This document shows, in pieces, positions 11,451 through 21,817 of a stretch of 64,000 nt of DNA. Position 1 is the first letter of the stretch. The number at the start of each line of letters is the position of its first letter. Under the pieces are notes generated by a model. That model was not told the DNA's origin and made no database searches. It saw nothing but the letters and a program-made list of their open reading frames with translations. Location of the stretch: NCBI RefSeq assembly GCF_026914185.1, contig NC_070559.1:7547501-7611500 (forward strand), in the 5' to 3' direction. The translations under genes were made by a program, and so were the position numbers. The DNA is from Puccinia triticina (lineage: Eukaryota > Basidiomycota > Pucciniomycetes > Pucciniales > Pucciniaceae).

Positions 11451-11566
11451 TATAGAGCGAGATATTGGTAGAAAGTCAGAATTTCAAATTCCCCCGGGGG
11501 TTGATCCCCCCACAACGCCTACTATATGTATGTACATGATTTTGTTGTGTAATAAAAACCCCTACA
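11451..11566 (-). repeat. Copia 5' LTR (116 bp)
   Basis: Identical to the LTR at 5755-5870. Followed on the plus strand by CTACT, the target duplication. At 116 bp it is short for a copia LTR. Confidence 0.95.
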
Positions 11567-11815
11567 CTACTGGGAGGAGAAGAACTCAAACCAAATCCAA
11601 GAACCCCTCAAGCCCGGCAATCAAGTCCTTGCCTTTCACCAGTCCTTAGAGACGCATTGAGGGCAGTTGTTTTCTCACTGATGGAACAGCCCCTACAGCG
11701 TATTGAAACAGGTACCTGGAGGTTCCTATGTCCTTGCAGAGCTCAACTGTCAGCCTTGAGCGCAGGAGACTGCAACACTCATGCGCCATAAGGCTGCTAC
11801 AGAGCACCCAGCGCG
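11567..11815 (+). pseudogene. Gypsy-1 integrase C-terminal end
   Basis: Continues the integrase reading broken at 5754: YWEEKNSNQIQEPLKPGNQV corresponds to the YWDRK...LKPGELV stretch of gypsy A. After a stop and frameshift, VPGGSYVLAELN corresponds to PKGSYVLEELD. The frame is then lost. This fixes the copia insertion point inside the integrase C-terminal (GPY/F-type) region. Confidence 0.8.
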
Positions 11816-12936
11816 GCAAGAGAAAACCTTTCCGCGCCAGAAGGAGCGCAAACTAAAGCACGACTTAGATACCAACTCTATTGAGACTAGCAGCTTTCAA
11901 TAGAGGATAGTTACTCGCTATGAAGGCCCTCCTTATCCCCTAGGAAGGATAAAAAAGCCTAAGCGCAGCAACGCGCGTACAAAGTACTTGAAAGCCAAGG
12001 GGCCTTGAGACGAGAGGATCCCCAGATTAGAATTACCCTTATTTAAAAATAGGTTAATTAGTCTCACCCTACCAAGCCCAAGCAATTACGACACCGGTCG
12101 TGATTGGGGCTTTATATTTCCTCCTCTTTTCCCTCTTTTCCCTTTTTCCTCTCACTTCGTCATCCATCTACATTTCCCATTTCCTTATCTCAATTATCAT
12201 TATTACTTAGCATCATCCTACCTTGAGCATTACTTGTTTTCCTTTATTACCTTCCGAACTTCCTTCGCGCTTGAGATTTGTATTCAGAGGTAGTCACAGA
12301 AGAGACTACCACTGACATCAACAGCACAGAGCTGAAAAGGTGTTTTGCGGCGGATCAAGTTAAGAGGTTCTATTCCCGTGAGGACTTTCCTGACCAGAAG
12401 TAAGTTCCTCTCCTGGTATGCACTTCCTGGGTAGCTAATAACATCAAGTTTTGAAAACCCTACTTCAGCCACACTTGTGAGCATTGCGTGGGCATCTGGT
12501 TGTTTCTTCCCTTAGGGTTTCCCCTCTCTTTTCCTGTGGTTTCCAGTTTTATTTTCTTTAGTGCGTGGATGGAGGACAAGCAGAGTAGGGATAGTCTGCA
12601 AGTGTGGTGGAGATGTGGCGAGTGGCACCCGTGGCGCAGAAAGTTTCAGTCATCAAAATGTCAAGTCACAGCACGCACTCGCAGGACTCAAGGCGTTTCA
12701 AAAGCTCTTTTGCCGCGCACGGCGGCGCGTCAGCGGGCTATGGTTCTCCTCTGTATCTGTTTTTTTTTTTCTCTTTTACCTTTAGCTTCTTGTTTCTTGG
12801 CTTTTCCTTTTCATTTATGCACGCTTTAGATGGTGGTGTATGTGGTGTGTTGGTGTTTTGTTTGTGTGCTGTCTTCTTGTTTTGGTCTGTTTCAATTTTG
12901 TTTTTCTTCCTGTCTTGTCTCTAGTTGTTGTTGCGC
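11816..12936. other. Gypsy-1 3' flank, no gene recognised
   Basis: No conserved peptide. There are pyrimidine-rich runs (12,120-12,260) and T-rich stretches. Open frames at 12,488-13,021 are low-complexity and cross into the LTR at 12,937. Probably the 3' non-coding part of gypsy-1 and its flank. Confidence 0.4.
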
Positions 12937-13819
12937 TGTGGTAGACGGAAAAGTGAAAAATCAAAAGTTTTTTCTATACTACATAATTACTCACAATACA
13001 CCTCAAGATACCACCAAATAGACCTCATAAATGGATTCTACGGCCAATTTCACCCTTAGTCACCACTGGAAGCATCACTGGAACCCCGCTGGATTGGAAG
13101 TTACACCCTCTTGGACCCTCATGGACACGGCCAGCCCCAGTCATCAACCTGTCACACCCCTCAAGTCACCTTTCCCAAGTATATGCATACTCAGCCCCAG
13201 CCAAACACATACTCTTTTCTATCCCTCTTATCTCCACTGCATATGCAGGGGACCAACCCCATTTCTTCTGTATTTGACATGTTCCCGCCTCATTTATGCA
13301 CCCCTTGCAGCTGCATGCAGTCTTCTGACCCCATTTCTGCACTCCTTGCATTAGTATGACATCATCTTTCATTTCTCACCCCACTTTTTGCCTGTATTTA
13401 GTATCTTCTGACACCACTTGTACACAGCCCACCAGCTAAAATCCCTCATCCAGGGTCCCCCTTGCAGCTAAAATCCCTCACATTTGTCTATATGAGGAGC
13501 TCTATTCCCCCCCAGTTGCTTTTCCTCAGCTCAGTATTCCCCAGTTATTTACATACCACCCTTCACACTTAACATCACCTTCACCCATCACTACAACCCT
13601 TGTATTTGCAAATAACTACTGAACTCACTCTCAAATCTCACATACCTGTCATCAAACAACTTCATCTGGAACTAGACCAGACCTATCACTTGATTAAAAC
13701 TTGCCAAGCTTAGCTTGGTGGGTCTTGTTATCTGATAGTATAGAAGGGCAGAGTTTGCACCTCCATCATCCCCTTCTCCATTCAGCAAAAGGGTTTCACA
13801 ACCACTTTTGAGTCTTACA
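12937..13819 (-). repeat. Solo LTR with 4-bp target duplication GCGC
   Basis: Plus-strand ends are TGTGGTAGAC and GAGTCTTACA, the reverse complement of gypsy A-type LTR ends (TGTAAGACTC...TACCACA). Both flanks are GCGC (12933-12936 and 13820-13823). At 883 bp it is close to the 902-bp gypsy A LTR and resembles it along its length. A clean 4-bp duplication with no internal region marks a solo LTR left by LTR-LTR recombination. Confidence 0.88.
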
Positions 13820-15070
13820 GCGCGGAGGTGTATGATGACTTGTCTGTGAAGTGTCACAACCCTGTAGTCTAAGTTCAGTTTGAAATTAGAGGATGGGACG
13901 GCACACAACTTTTTCTGAACCCTTTTTGTCTCAGATTATCTGTCACCCTCAAGAATCTTAATCTTGTCTTTGCCAATCTTCATCTGCAAGCTTTCTGAGT
14001 TTCAAACTCTCAGCCCGCACAAGTCCTCCTACCAGAGTCATTTCTCTTTTGATCACATCTGCCGGCCCCTCAGCGCCGGGCTTCCTAACCAGAGTCCATT
14101 AAAACAAACCACTGCCAATGGGAATCTAACTCCTGTCGTCTCTCAATAAATCCCCCCTCTCCTCCCCAACTTCCGCTATCAATTGACCCCCCAGACTAAT
14201 TTTTTTTCCAGACCACTGTGAAGGCAGCACACAGCGCAACTCTCCCTTCCAGTAACTGTCAACGGCCCAGCAATAGTTGGAGTTCCACACCGTAAGTTGT
14301 AATAGCTTTTCAACCTATTAGCAATTTATTTCACCCTCAGAGGATATTTCACCAAATAAACATTTAGTGTCCCACAAGAGTCCCTGCAGCGGGTGCGGGT
14401 GTTTGTTTTGGGCAAAAATACCAGGGGGTACCCGCAGCCGCCGCGGGTAACCACGTTCACTTGGCAATCCTCATTTGTGGGGGTACAACTGGCGATCAAG
14501 GAGGTAGGGGATTGATGGGATTTCTGGCGCTTCTTGCTTTGCTGTTTATGTGCCATTGATGAAGAAATAAAAATTTAGAGTCAATTTTAAGGCCTTTATG
14601 AACCAGTTTTCAAAAAATGAAGAAGTTGCTCTGATTTTCAGGGGACACCCAATCCTGTACATCTTGCCATATTTTTAAAAAGGGTCTTGGAAAAATGACT
14701 CCCAAGTTTTGGGAAAACGACTCCCATACGTCCACGCGACCATTTTTTGACCAGCGCTCAACGTTGACCTAGACCCTTTTTTTGGGAGTCGTCGACCCAA
14801 AAAAAATTATTTTTGGGAGTCGTCCGCACTAATTTTTATGAATATTTTTATTATTTTTTTCTTGGGGGGCTTGGGAGTTGTTCACCCAAAACGAGTGCCC
14901 CCTGCGTTATTTTGGGAGTCGGCCGCGGGGGCCACGGAAGCCCCCAGGGAGTCGTGACGACTCCCCTTCAAGCCCCCCACCCATCACACAAGTCACACAC
15001 CACAACTGCCACACCAACCGCCGGATCACCGCTCACCCGTCCACACCAACCGCCCGATCAATCAAAGAAT
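13820..15070. other. Left flank of the MULE, with CGACTCCC / GGGAGTCG motifs
   Basis: No gene supported. From about 14,690 the motifs GACTCCCA and TGGGAGTCG recur (near 14,698, 14,717, 14,785, 14,814, 14,912, 14,950). The same words bound the palindromic element at 56,795-59,011, which suggests this is the terminal region of the MULE that follows. No exact terminal inverted repeat partner was found. Confidence 0.45.
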
Positions 15071-16742
15071 ATGATTAACCCAGCCGCCCCCGCCGCCGTC
15101 CAGGACCAGGACTCCCAGGCCCCTGTCGCCGCCATGGAGCACGCCGGGCCCCCTATGGCCGCCGTCGAGCTCGCCAAGCCCCCTGTCGCCGCCATCCAGT
15201 ACGCCAAGGCCCTAGTGCCTGGCGAGCACGCCAAGGAAGCCCCAGCCGCAAGGCCAGGTAAGCTCCCTCCCCTGCCGACTCCCCCATCCAAAATGGAGGC
15301 ACTGAGCCCCCAACACCCTTGTTCACACCCTTGATCCTGCCCTCAATCCAGCTGCCAATGAAGACGCCGTCAAGGGCCCCGCGAACGGGTCTGGCACTGA
15401 CACCGACTCCCTTGCAATCGTGGCCAACTCCCTTGCAATCGCGGCCCAGGACCACGGAGCAACCCTGGCCATTCTAGACCCCCAAGGAGCCGTCCTAGCT
15501 AGCGGTGCTCAAGGTCTAGCCCCCGCCGACTCCCCACGTCCCGCAGCCGCCGACTCCCAACCTCCTGCAGCCGCCGACTCCCAAACGGCAGCTGCCGACT
15601 CCCAAACCGCAGCCGCCGACTCCCAGGCCATTGCCGCCGTCAAAGCCTGCATTCAGACCACTGAAGCCCTTCAAGACGTCACCCTAGACCCCCTCCTCCT
15701 TCAAATTACTCAAGAAATCACCAAAATAAAAACTAGAAAAAGAAATCCACGAAGAAAATGAGGAAGAAGTTGAAGATTATAGCTTAGATAATCCAGACAA
15801 CAAGAAGACACTTGAGGAATATGTAGAGCTAGCCAGAGAAGAGAAAACAATAGAAGATTGTATTGTAATGTTAGAATTAGATGAAGATAATACTAACAAT
15901 GATCCAAACTCTGGAATGGTTCCAACTGAAAAAAACGCAGAAGAAATTGAGAAAATACTTGAGAAAATTGCTGAAGAGAGAACTGAGAAGGAGCTCGAAG
16001 AAATGGAACTTGAGAACAAGAATCAACCGGATGATGAAGACTCAGTAAATGAAGAAGGAGAAAGGATGATCCATGGCAACATTCCTGCGCCGCCAGCTGG
16101 AAATTATGACGACGTTGAATCGGTTAAGGAGGCCATCCAAGAATTTGCTCGTGCGCATGGCTATGGGATATTGGTCAAACGCTCTGTTCCTGGAAAGAGT
16201 GTCCATTTTAAATGTGTCAGGTCTGTCATTTCCCACTTCTTTTTCATTCTTCTGTTAGTATTGACTGACATTAAATCCACATTGAAATGATACAGAGGAG
16301 GTGATGCTGTGAAAAACAATGTAAAGGTGATACTCGTGAAAATATATCATCTCGATTGATTGGCTGTCCGTTTGCCGCTGCTGTATACAACCAGAAGAAG
16401 AAGGGCCACTGGAAATTCACAGTCTCCAACTCAACTCATAATCACCGCCCCACTGCCGCCGTTGCCCACACTGTTCACCGTAAGCTCAGCGACACTCTCT
16501 ACAAAGAAATGAAAAACTTGGCGAGGCCGGATTGCAACCGGCACAAATACTTGAATGCCTCCAGAAGCTGCACCCCGACGAGACAATCCTGGCCACAATT
16601 GATACGATTTACTCAGCACAAAAGCGGGCTGCGCAAGAGATGTTGCAAGGAATCAGTCCCATCATTCACCTGAATGAAATTCTGGCTGGAACCGATTTCA
16701 CGATGTTGGGGTTTACACAACAAATCTTGTACTTAGGCACGG

Positions 16743-16860
16743 CGTTGTAGGGGGGTTTGACCCCCGGGGGGAATTGAGAATCTTAGCTCTTTACCACTAT
16801 CTCGCACTACAGGTTATGAGCCCAGCGCTATAGGCAGCTGCGTACCTGGGATGAGCCTCT
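16743..16860 (+). repeat. Copia-type LTR remnant with primer site, inside the MULE
   Basis: Plus strand reads TGTAGGGGGG, a CCCCCGGGGGG block, then CTATCTCGCACTACA followed by GGTTATGAGCCC. This is the layout of the copia LTR plus primer site at 11,437-11,566 but shorter and diverged, and in the opposite orientation. It falls between the FAR1 and DDE parts of the MULE, so it belongs to a small insertion there. Confidence 0.65.
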
Positions 16861-16941
16861 GGGAGGATTAGTGGGCTCTGTCACCGGTGTAGGTGTACAG
16901 GGGGTGTGTAGAGGTAGTATATGTTGGTACACCTCACACCT

Positions 16942-17013
16942 GTGGATATAGCTCAACGGTAGAGCAACCCAGCATGCATCGGGGAGATGCGGGTTCAATT
17001 CCCCCTGTCCGCA
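16942..17013 (+). tRNA. tRNA pseudogene, organelle/bacterial-type
   Basis: 72 bases with exact cloverleaf spacing: acceptor GTGGATA/TGTCCGC (7 pairs counting G-U), D-stem GCTC/GAGC with loop AACGGTA, 5-base variable loop, T-loop TTCAATT and discriminator A. One T-stem pair and two anticodon-stem pairs are mismatched and position 33 is C, not T, so it is degenerate. The start resembles organellar or bacterial tRNA-Gly (GCGGATATAGCTCAACGG), while the anticodon position reads ATG. An organelle-derived fragment is likely; function is unlikely. Confidence 0.55.
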
Positions 17014-17877
17014 CTATTCCTTTTACTCGCTCTACACACGACTATGACAAAGGTCAACAAATCTGGCGAGCTCAAGGGCCTTTTTTTCTGTCATTCCCTC
17101 TCTGTGAAGCTTCTCCATCAGTACCATTCAATCCTTTTCCTTGACTGTACGTACAATACGAATAAGTATTGGATGCCTCTCCTCCACATCACCGGTGTCA
17201 CTGGAGCCAACAAGTCTTTCAGTTTGGCATTCTGCTTTCTTGCCAAAGAGACACAAGATTATTACGACTGGGCGCTTGAATCCCTCCTGACAGTTTTCAC
17301 CTTGAACAAGATTCCCCTTCCTGCTGTTGTTCTGACCGACCAAGAAGAAGCTCTCATCTCCTCTCTCCAGTCCAATTTTCCCGATTCGACCCACATGCTT
17401 TGCACTTGGCACATACAGAAGAACTTGTTCTCCAATGGCGCGAAACACATCAAGAACAAGGTGAAGGAGTTTGAAATGCTTCAACACTGGAGCAACTTAA
17501 TCAAGATGACTAGTCCTGGCGATTTCCGTTCAAGCTTCAGTCGGTTTTGCGCAAAATACAGCAAAGCTTTTGGAGATTATATGATTGAGACATGGCTTCT
17601 GGTGTGTGAAAAGTATGCTAACGCTTGGACAAAGGATATACCTCATTTCGACCATTGGACGACGTCTCGAATTGAATCATTGCATGCTTTCATCAAATCT
17701 TATCTCCTGGGCCCCAACAATTCTTTTGCCGCCGTCATCAAGTTAATCACAAATGCGCTTGAAGCTCAATCCCACGAAATCTCCGCGGCGCATCACAAGG
17801 AGAAGATTAGAAGCCTTTGATCAATAGGGAAGATTTTCTTGCTCTGTCACAGCCGGATCACCCACTTTGCTCTCTGG

Positions 17878-17967
17878 TGTAAGACTCAAAAGTGGTTGTG
17901 AAACCCTTTTGCTGAATGGAGAAGGGGATGAAGGAGGTGCAAGCTCTGCCCTTCTATACTACCAGCT

Positions 17968-17998
<31 letters not shown>

Positions 17999-18779
17999 TT
18001 AATAAGTGATAGGAGTGGTTAGCTCAAGATAAGTTTTCTCGTGACACAGTATAAAAAGGTTGTTTATTCAGTATGTAAGGGTTGTTATATGTAAGTAAGA
18101 GGGTTGAGTGGGTATGTAAGTGTTTTGGGTGATGGGTGAGTATAAAACTTGATGAGTAATAAACTGAGGAACTACAAATGGGGGGGGAGAGAGCTCCTTA
18201 TATAGACAAATGTGAGGGGTTTTGGCTCCAGGGCAGCTCCTGAGTGAGTTATTTTAGCTGGCCTGGGCTGTACAACATGAGGGAGTTAAGAGGGAGTGGC
18301 TGTGTACAATTTATGCAAGGGGTGCATACATGAGGAGGGGCTGTGCCAGATGATGTCATAATTTATGCAAGGGGTGCATAAGCTGTGCAGGGAATGATCA
18401 GGTGACGTGATAAGACCAAGCAAAGCGGAGTTAGAAGGAACTAGAATGTGGGGACCATTCAGTTGAGGGGGCACAGCCTGCAGGGGCAGTGCTGCATGAT
18501 GTCATGTACATAACAAACAAACCCAAACCAATATATGTAGTGGGGATAGAATGGTGCGGGGAATGTGACTTGAGGCGCCTGACAGGTGGTTGACTGAGTG
18601 CTACAGGTTGTCCAAGGGGTCTAACTTCCAGTGTAGTGGGGCCCCAGTGATGCTTCCAGTGGGGACTAGGGGTTACTTTAGCTGTGGAGTCCATTTATGG
18701 TGTCCAATGGATGGTATCTTGAGGCCTTCTGTATGTACATGAGAAAAACTTTTGATTTTTCACATTTTTGCGTACCACA
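17878..18779 (-). repeat. Gypsy A 3' LTR (902 bp)
   Basis: TGTAAGACTC...GCGTACCACA, identical to 29696-30597. Contains two copies of 'aatttatgcaaggggtgcata' (18,308 and 18,359). CpG is scarce. Confidence 0.95.
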
Positions 18780-18811
18780 TCCTCCCCCAACTTATTGTCT
18801 GTCCCCAGACA
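18780..18811 (-). promoter_or_regulatory. Polypurine tract and conserved 3' block of gypsy A
   Basis: On the minus strand GTTGGGGGAGGA abuts the 3' LTR, the expected place for plus-strand priming. The adjoining bases (GTCTGGGGACAGACAATAA) are repeated exactly beside the gypsy B 3' LTR at 33,999-34,030, although the LTRs of the two families differ. Confidence 0.7.
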
Positions 18812-18959
18812 ATTCCGCTGTGAAGAGGGCCGTATCTTGAAGATTGAAACTTGAAGGTTGATATATGTAGCTATGTTTTTTCTGGAATCCTTGAAAAGTT
18901 GGCCGCCAGGCGTCTTCCTGATACCGTGGGCTGAGGAGCTTTGTGGAGTAAAAATTGGC

Positions 18960-19862
18960 CAAAAATGGACTTTTGTCACTTTTTGGGATTTTAACTTGAG
19001 GAAAAAATTTCTTTTCAATGAGGGGTCAAAAAATGCTGCGCGTGGCTGCGCAGTAGTGTTTGCTGTGTCGTCGTGGGGTCGCAGCGGCCGCAGCTGTTGC
19101 GCTGGGCTCGCATGTAGTGCGCGCACTTCAATCCGCGCGACCTGGGTGTCGAGTACTGGTCGGGGACCCGATACCTGTCCGGTTGCTTCGAGTTCCGGGT
19201 TGGCTCCCGGCTTGCGCGGCAGCGCCGCGCTCCGTGTTTGGTTCCGATCCGACCGGAGGTGGAGTTACCTCGGCGGCGAGGTAACTCAGTCACATCTATT
19301 CAACCACCCGCCGCCATCGATATTTCGACTCAACTGCTGACTTCGCCAACCGCATACCGCCGCCTCCGTCTGTCAGACTCGACTGTCGTGCTCGGTCCTG
19401 CATCTGAAGCCGAGTTGTTTGTATATGGAAACGGCCTCCGGTTTCTTCTGCCGTCAGCGATTCTGAATGTCTGGAGCCGAGCGCGCCACCATTGTAAGTC
19501 GTGTTTGTTTGTTTTGATTCCTATAACTCCGTTGGCTGTGGTCCCAACTGAATCCTCCTGAATAGGCCCTTCTGGCTAATATATCCAGGCCGCGTCATCT
19601 GAACTATGGACAGTACCATCGGCACTGTGTTTGGATTGATTGCCTCGGCGATACCTCGGCGATTCGCAGTCGAAGAAGCTGGTTGATGGGCAAGGCCTCC
19701 CATTTTCTTCCAAGCCAGGCTGGTGAGTTCCTTGATATCGGGGGGTATAGACCAGAGTGCCTGCCCTCCTGGAGAATATAAAAAAAGGCTCATTTGCTTT
19801 TGTTTTTAGAGCATCTCATCACCTTCACCCCATCGTCCTCTTCAGTACTTTCTATAGCAAAG
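18960..19862 (+). promoter_or_regulatory. CpG-rich leader of the antisense gene in gypsy A
   Basis: Sharp rise in CpG between about 19,035 and 19,400 against a CpG-poor LTR on one side. It contains a perfect hairpin GAGTTACCTCG/CGAGGTAACTC at 19,262-19,287. An open frame at 19,300-19,492 (QLLTSPTAYRRLRLSD, then FVYGNGLRFLLPSA) ends at a GTAAGT donor and may be an untranslated or alternative upstream exon. No TATA box was clear. I infer promoter function from position only. Confidence 0.4.
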
Positions 19863-21247
19863 ATGATTTCCCCTTCTAGACGAGCTTCGTATCCTTATAG
19901 CTTACGCCCTCGGACAACTTCCGCGGCAAATCGAGTGAGTTTGACGTTTGAAGAGCTCCTTGATCGAGCTGAATTGAAAAGTTTTTATCTGTTCTTCATC
20001 TAGGGTACTTCCCCACCCCAAAGTTCTACCATGATTGCAAGAAACCTGCTAAATCATCATCCGTTAGTGCAGTCATCACTGGTAAGTGACTGCCTTCAGG
20101 ATGACCCATCGCTGGTGGGTGTATGCTGATAGTTTGTTTAGCCTGGGTCTGATGATGTGCTCGAACCTCATTCACCCTCCTCGCCCGATCAAATGGAATG
20201 GGCCAGGGAGCGTATGGATTTCTATTCTCGCCCAATAGATTCCTCAATGCGTCGTTCCAAGTCCCCGGCGGCTCGTCGTCCGTTTGTCGTGGGTGATTCC
20301 GCGATTAACACCCTGGAGACCGTAAGCAGCTGACTTGTGTTTGTTGTTGATGATCCTGTATGGGCTGACTAAATGTTTACAGCTTTTGGATCCACCCAAC
20401 ATAAATCAGCCCCCCCAGAATGGTGGCTCCCTTATAGCAGGTGCTCCCGCGATACCAGCAGAGTTGGTTGGTTTGCCTCCACGCTTCCGTGCTCCCACGC
20501 CGTTCCCTGTGGATTCCTTTGAAGTGGCCGGGCCGGGCCTGGCTTCGCCCAAATATTGTCCTCGCAGCCCTGGATGGCGTCCTTTGGGTAACTCGCCGGT
20601 TTATTGGTCTGATGCCTTGAGCATGCCTCAATCGCCGGTAAGTGGGCAGTTTGTCCTAGATTCTATCTACTTCGAGGCTGATAGTTCTTGTCTTTGTTTT
20701 TGAGCAGGGTTTATCGTCCAACCGAGTTGTGTTCGACAATAGTTGGGTCGATGAAGCGTCTTGGATCCAGAACCCTGTTGTCCATCGTCAGCCTACTCCT
20801 CTCGCCGATCATCAACAACCCATCGAGGTTGATCCTTTGGTATCGAACAACATTCGCGCTAGTCCTGAAGTCGTTCCAATTGATACGAGGTCCAATACCA
20901 AAAATAACGATCTTGCTAGTGATGATCACGATAGCAACCCGGATTTCCCGCGAATTCCGTCCCCGATCCATCGTGGGGACTACAGTATTACTGAGTTGCC
21001 TTTCTTACAACCGCATCAGATTGGAGCTCTCTTAACCCGCGATGTAGGTCAAGCCCCGCCGCACACCACTGTTGAACCTGCCGCCTTGTTTCACATGTAT
21101 ACTAGCTTTGTTGAGGGCTTTATCACCTACTCCAATCGAAGTCCGTCTACTAGCGAATTCGATCATCTTGAACGTGTCGCTCTTTTTCAGCACTGGGGCC
21201 GTCGATACCTTGAAGGCGACTACAGTCTTCGACAAAATCACTACTAA
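19863..21247 (+). CDS. Antisense accessory gene of gypsy A, five exons, 374 aa
   Basis: Plus-strand gene lying between pol and the 3' LTR of a minus-strand retrotransposon. Predicted exons are 19863-19934, 20004-20081, 20142-20321, 20383-20637 and 20708-21247. All four introns are 60-70 bp, GT-AG and phase 0, and the joined frame is open. It begins MISPSRRASYPYSLRPRT. It is rich in Pro, Ser and Asp and has MEWARERMDFYSRP in exon 3. The C-terminal block is FVEGFITYSNRSP, then LERVALFQHWGRRYLEG. No known domain was recognised; the last block resembles a block in the antisense gene of gypsy B (35439-36312). Splice sites this regular argue for a real gene. The role could be regulatory, by protein or by antisense RNA, and this is inference. 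Confidence 0.7.
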
Positions 21248-21817
21248 AAAGATGTTAGTATTATTATCATATTATTTGTCTTCTTGTGATTGTACTAAGT
21301 TGTTTGAGTTTCCAGTGCCTATGTCGAGTTCTTCCCCGGGGTAAAATCACCATAAAAGAAAAAAAATCAATAGATAATAGTAAAGCTAAAAAAAAAATCA
21401 TATAAGGATAAAAAAATGTTTTGTTTCTTTTTATTTTTTTTATTTTTTATTTGTAAAGTATCTATTTTTATTTTATTTATTTTATCTTTTATGTTATGTT
21501 AGTCTGAAATGAATCCTTCAACACCCCTCCCCCAACTTAAAAGGTTGTCCTCAACCTCTTGAGAGAAAAGTAAGTGTTTGTAAGAGAAAAAAAGTAAGCT
21601 TTTTTTTTTTTTTCTTTTTGAGAGAGAATTTTTATGAAGAACAGAGATGCAGAAAATAGATGAGTGTGAGTCTTGAAAGATTGACCTGGGTAAGCAAAAG
21701 TGACCAGAGAAAGCTGGGGAGAGGTTTGTTTTTTATTTATTTCATTTTATTTTTAAATGAGTGAATATTTTTAAGGAAAGTGGGTCCTCCCCCAACTTTT
21801 TTTATGAAAAAGAATAA
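21248..21817. other. A/T-rich, low-complexity non-coding stretch of gypsy A
   Basis: Lies between the convergent ends of the antisense gene and pol. Runs of T and A (21,360-21,500 and 21,600-21,620) and two CTCCCCCAACTT words (21,526 and 21,787) resembling the PPT complement. It probably serves as 3' untranslated sequence for both transcripts. Confidence 0.5.

Larger units (their letters stand above)
5755..11566 (-). mobile_element. Ty1/copia retrotransposon, nearly complete
   Basis: Bounded by identical 116-bp LTRs and a perfect 5-bp target duplication CTACT (5750-5754 and 11567-11571). It is inserted in the integrase of gypsy-1, whose peptide reads continuously across it (SLHY then YWEEK). 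The minus strand holds LTR, tRNA-fragment primer site, gag-protease-integrase-RT-RNase H and LTR, in the copia gene order (integrase before RT). The only disruption noticed is a 719-bp insertion at 8051-8769. Removing it with one copy of its 4-bp duplication leaves a single open frame of about 1395 codons. Identical LTRs and the clean duplication indicate a young insertion. Confidence 0.95.
15071..17877 (+). pseudogene. MULE transposase, N-terminal and DDE part (interrupted)
   Basis: Decayed Mutator-like transposase. A likely exon starts at ATG 15071 and ends 15257 (intron 15258-15351). It is Ala/Pro-rich, then carries a run of AADSQ repeats (15,536-15,630). After a one-base frameshift in an A-run near 15,740 comes an acidic coiled-coil, then a FAR1-type domain (DDVESVKEAIQEFARAHGYG). 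After an intron from about 16,220 the reading continues LIGCPFAAAVYNQKKKGHW and STHNHRP. The DDE core is at 17,060-17,650: LFLDCTYNTNKYWMPLL, VVLTDQEEALISSL, MLCTWHIQKNLF. A TGA stop occurs at 17,818. The same frame reads on to ITHFALW, where gypsy A is inserted; it resumes at 30,602 as KAQDNLRAS. A further insertion lies at about 16,743-17,035. Confidence 0.85.

Noticed and set aside
12488..13021. Plus-strand hydrophobic frames near 12.5-13.0 kb
   Set aside because: T-rich sequence crossing into a solo LTR; no motif and no splice context.
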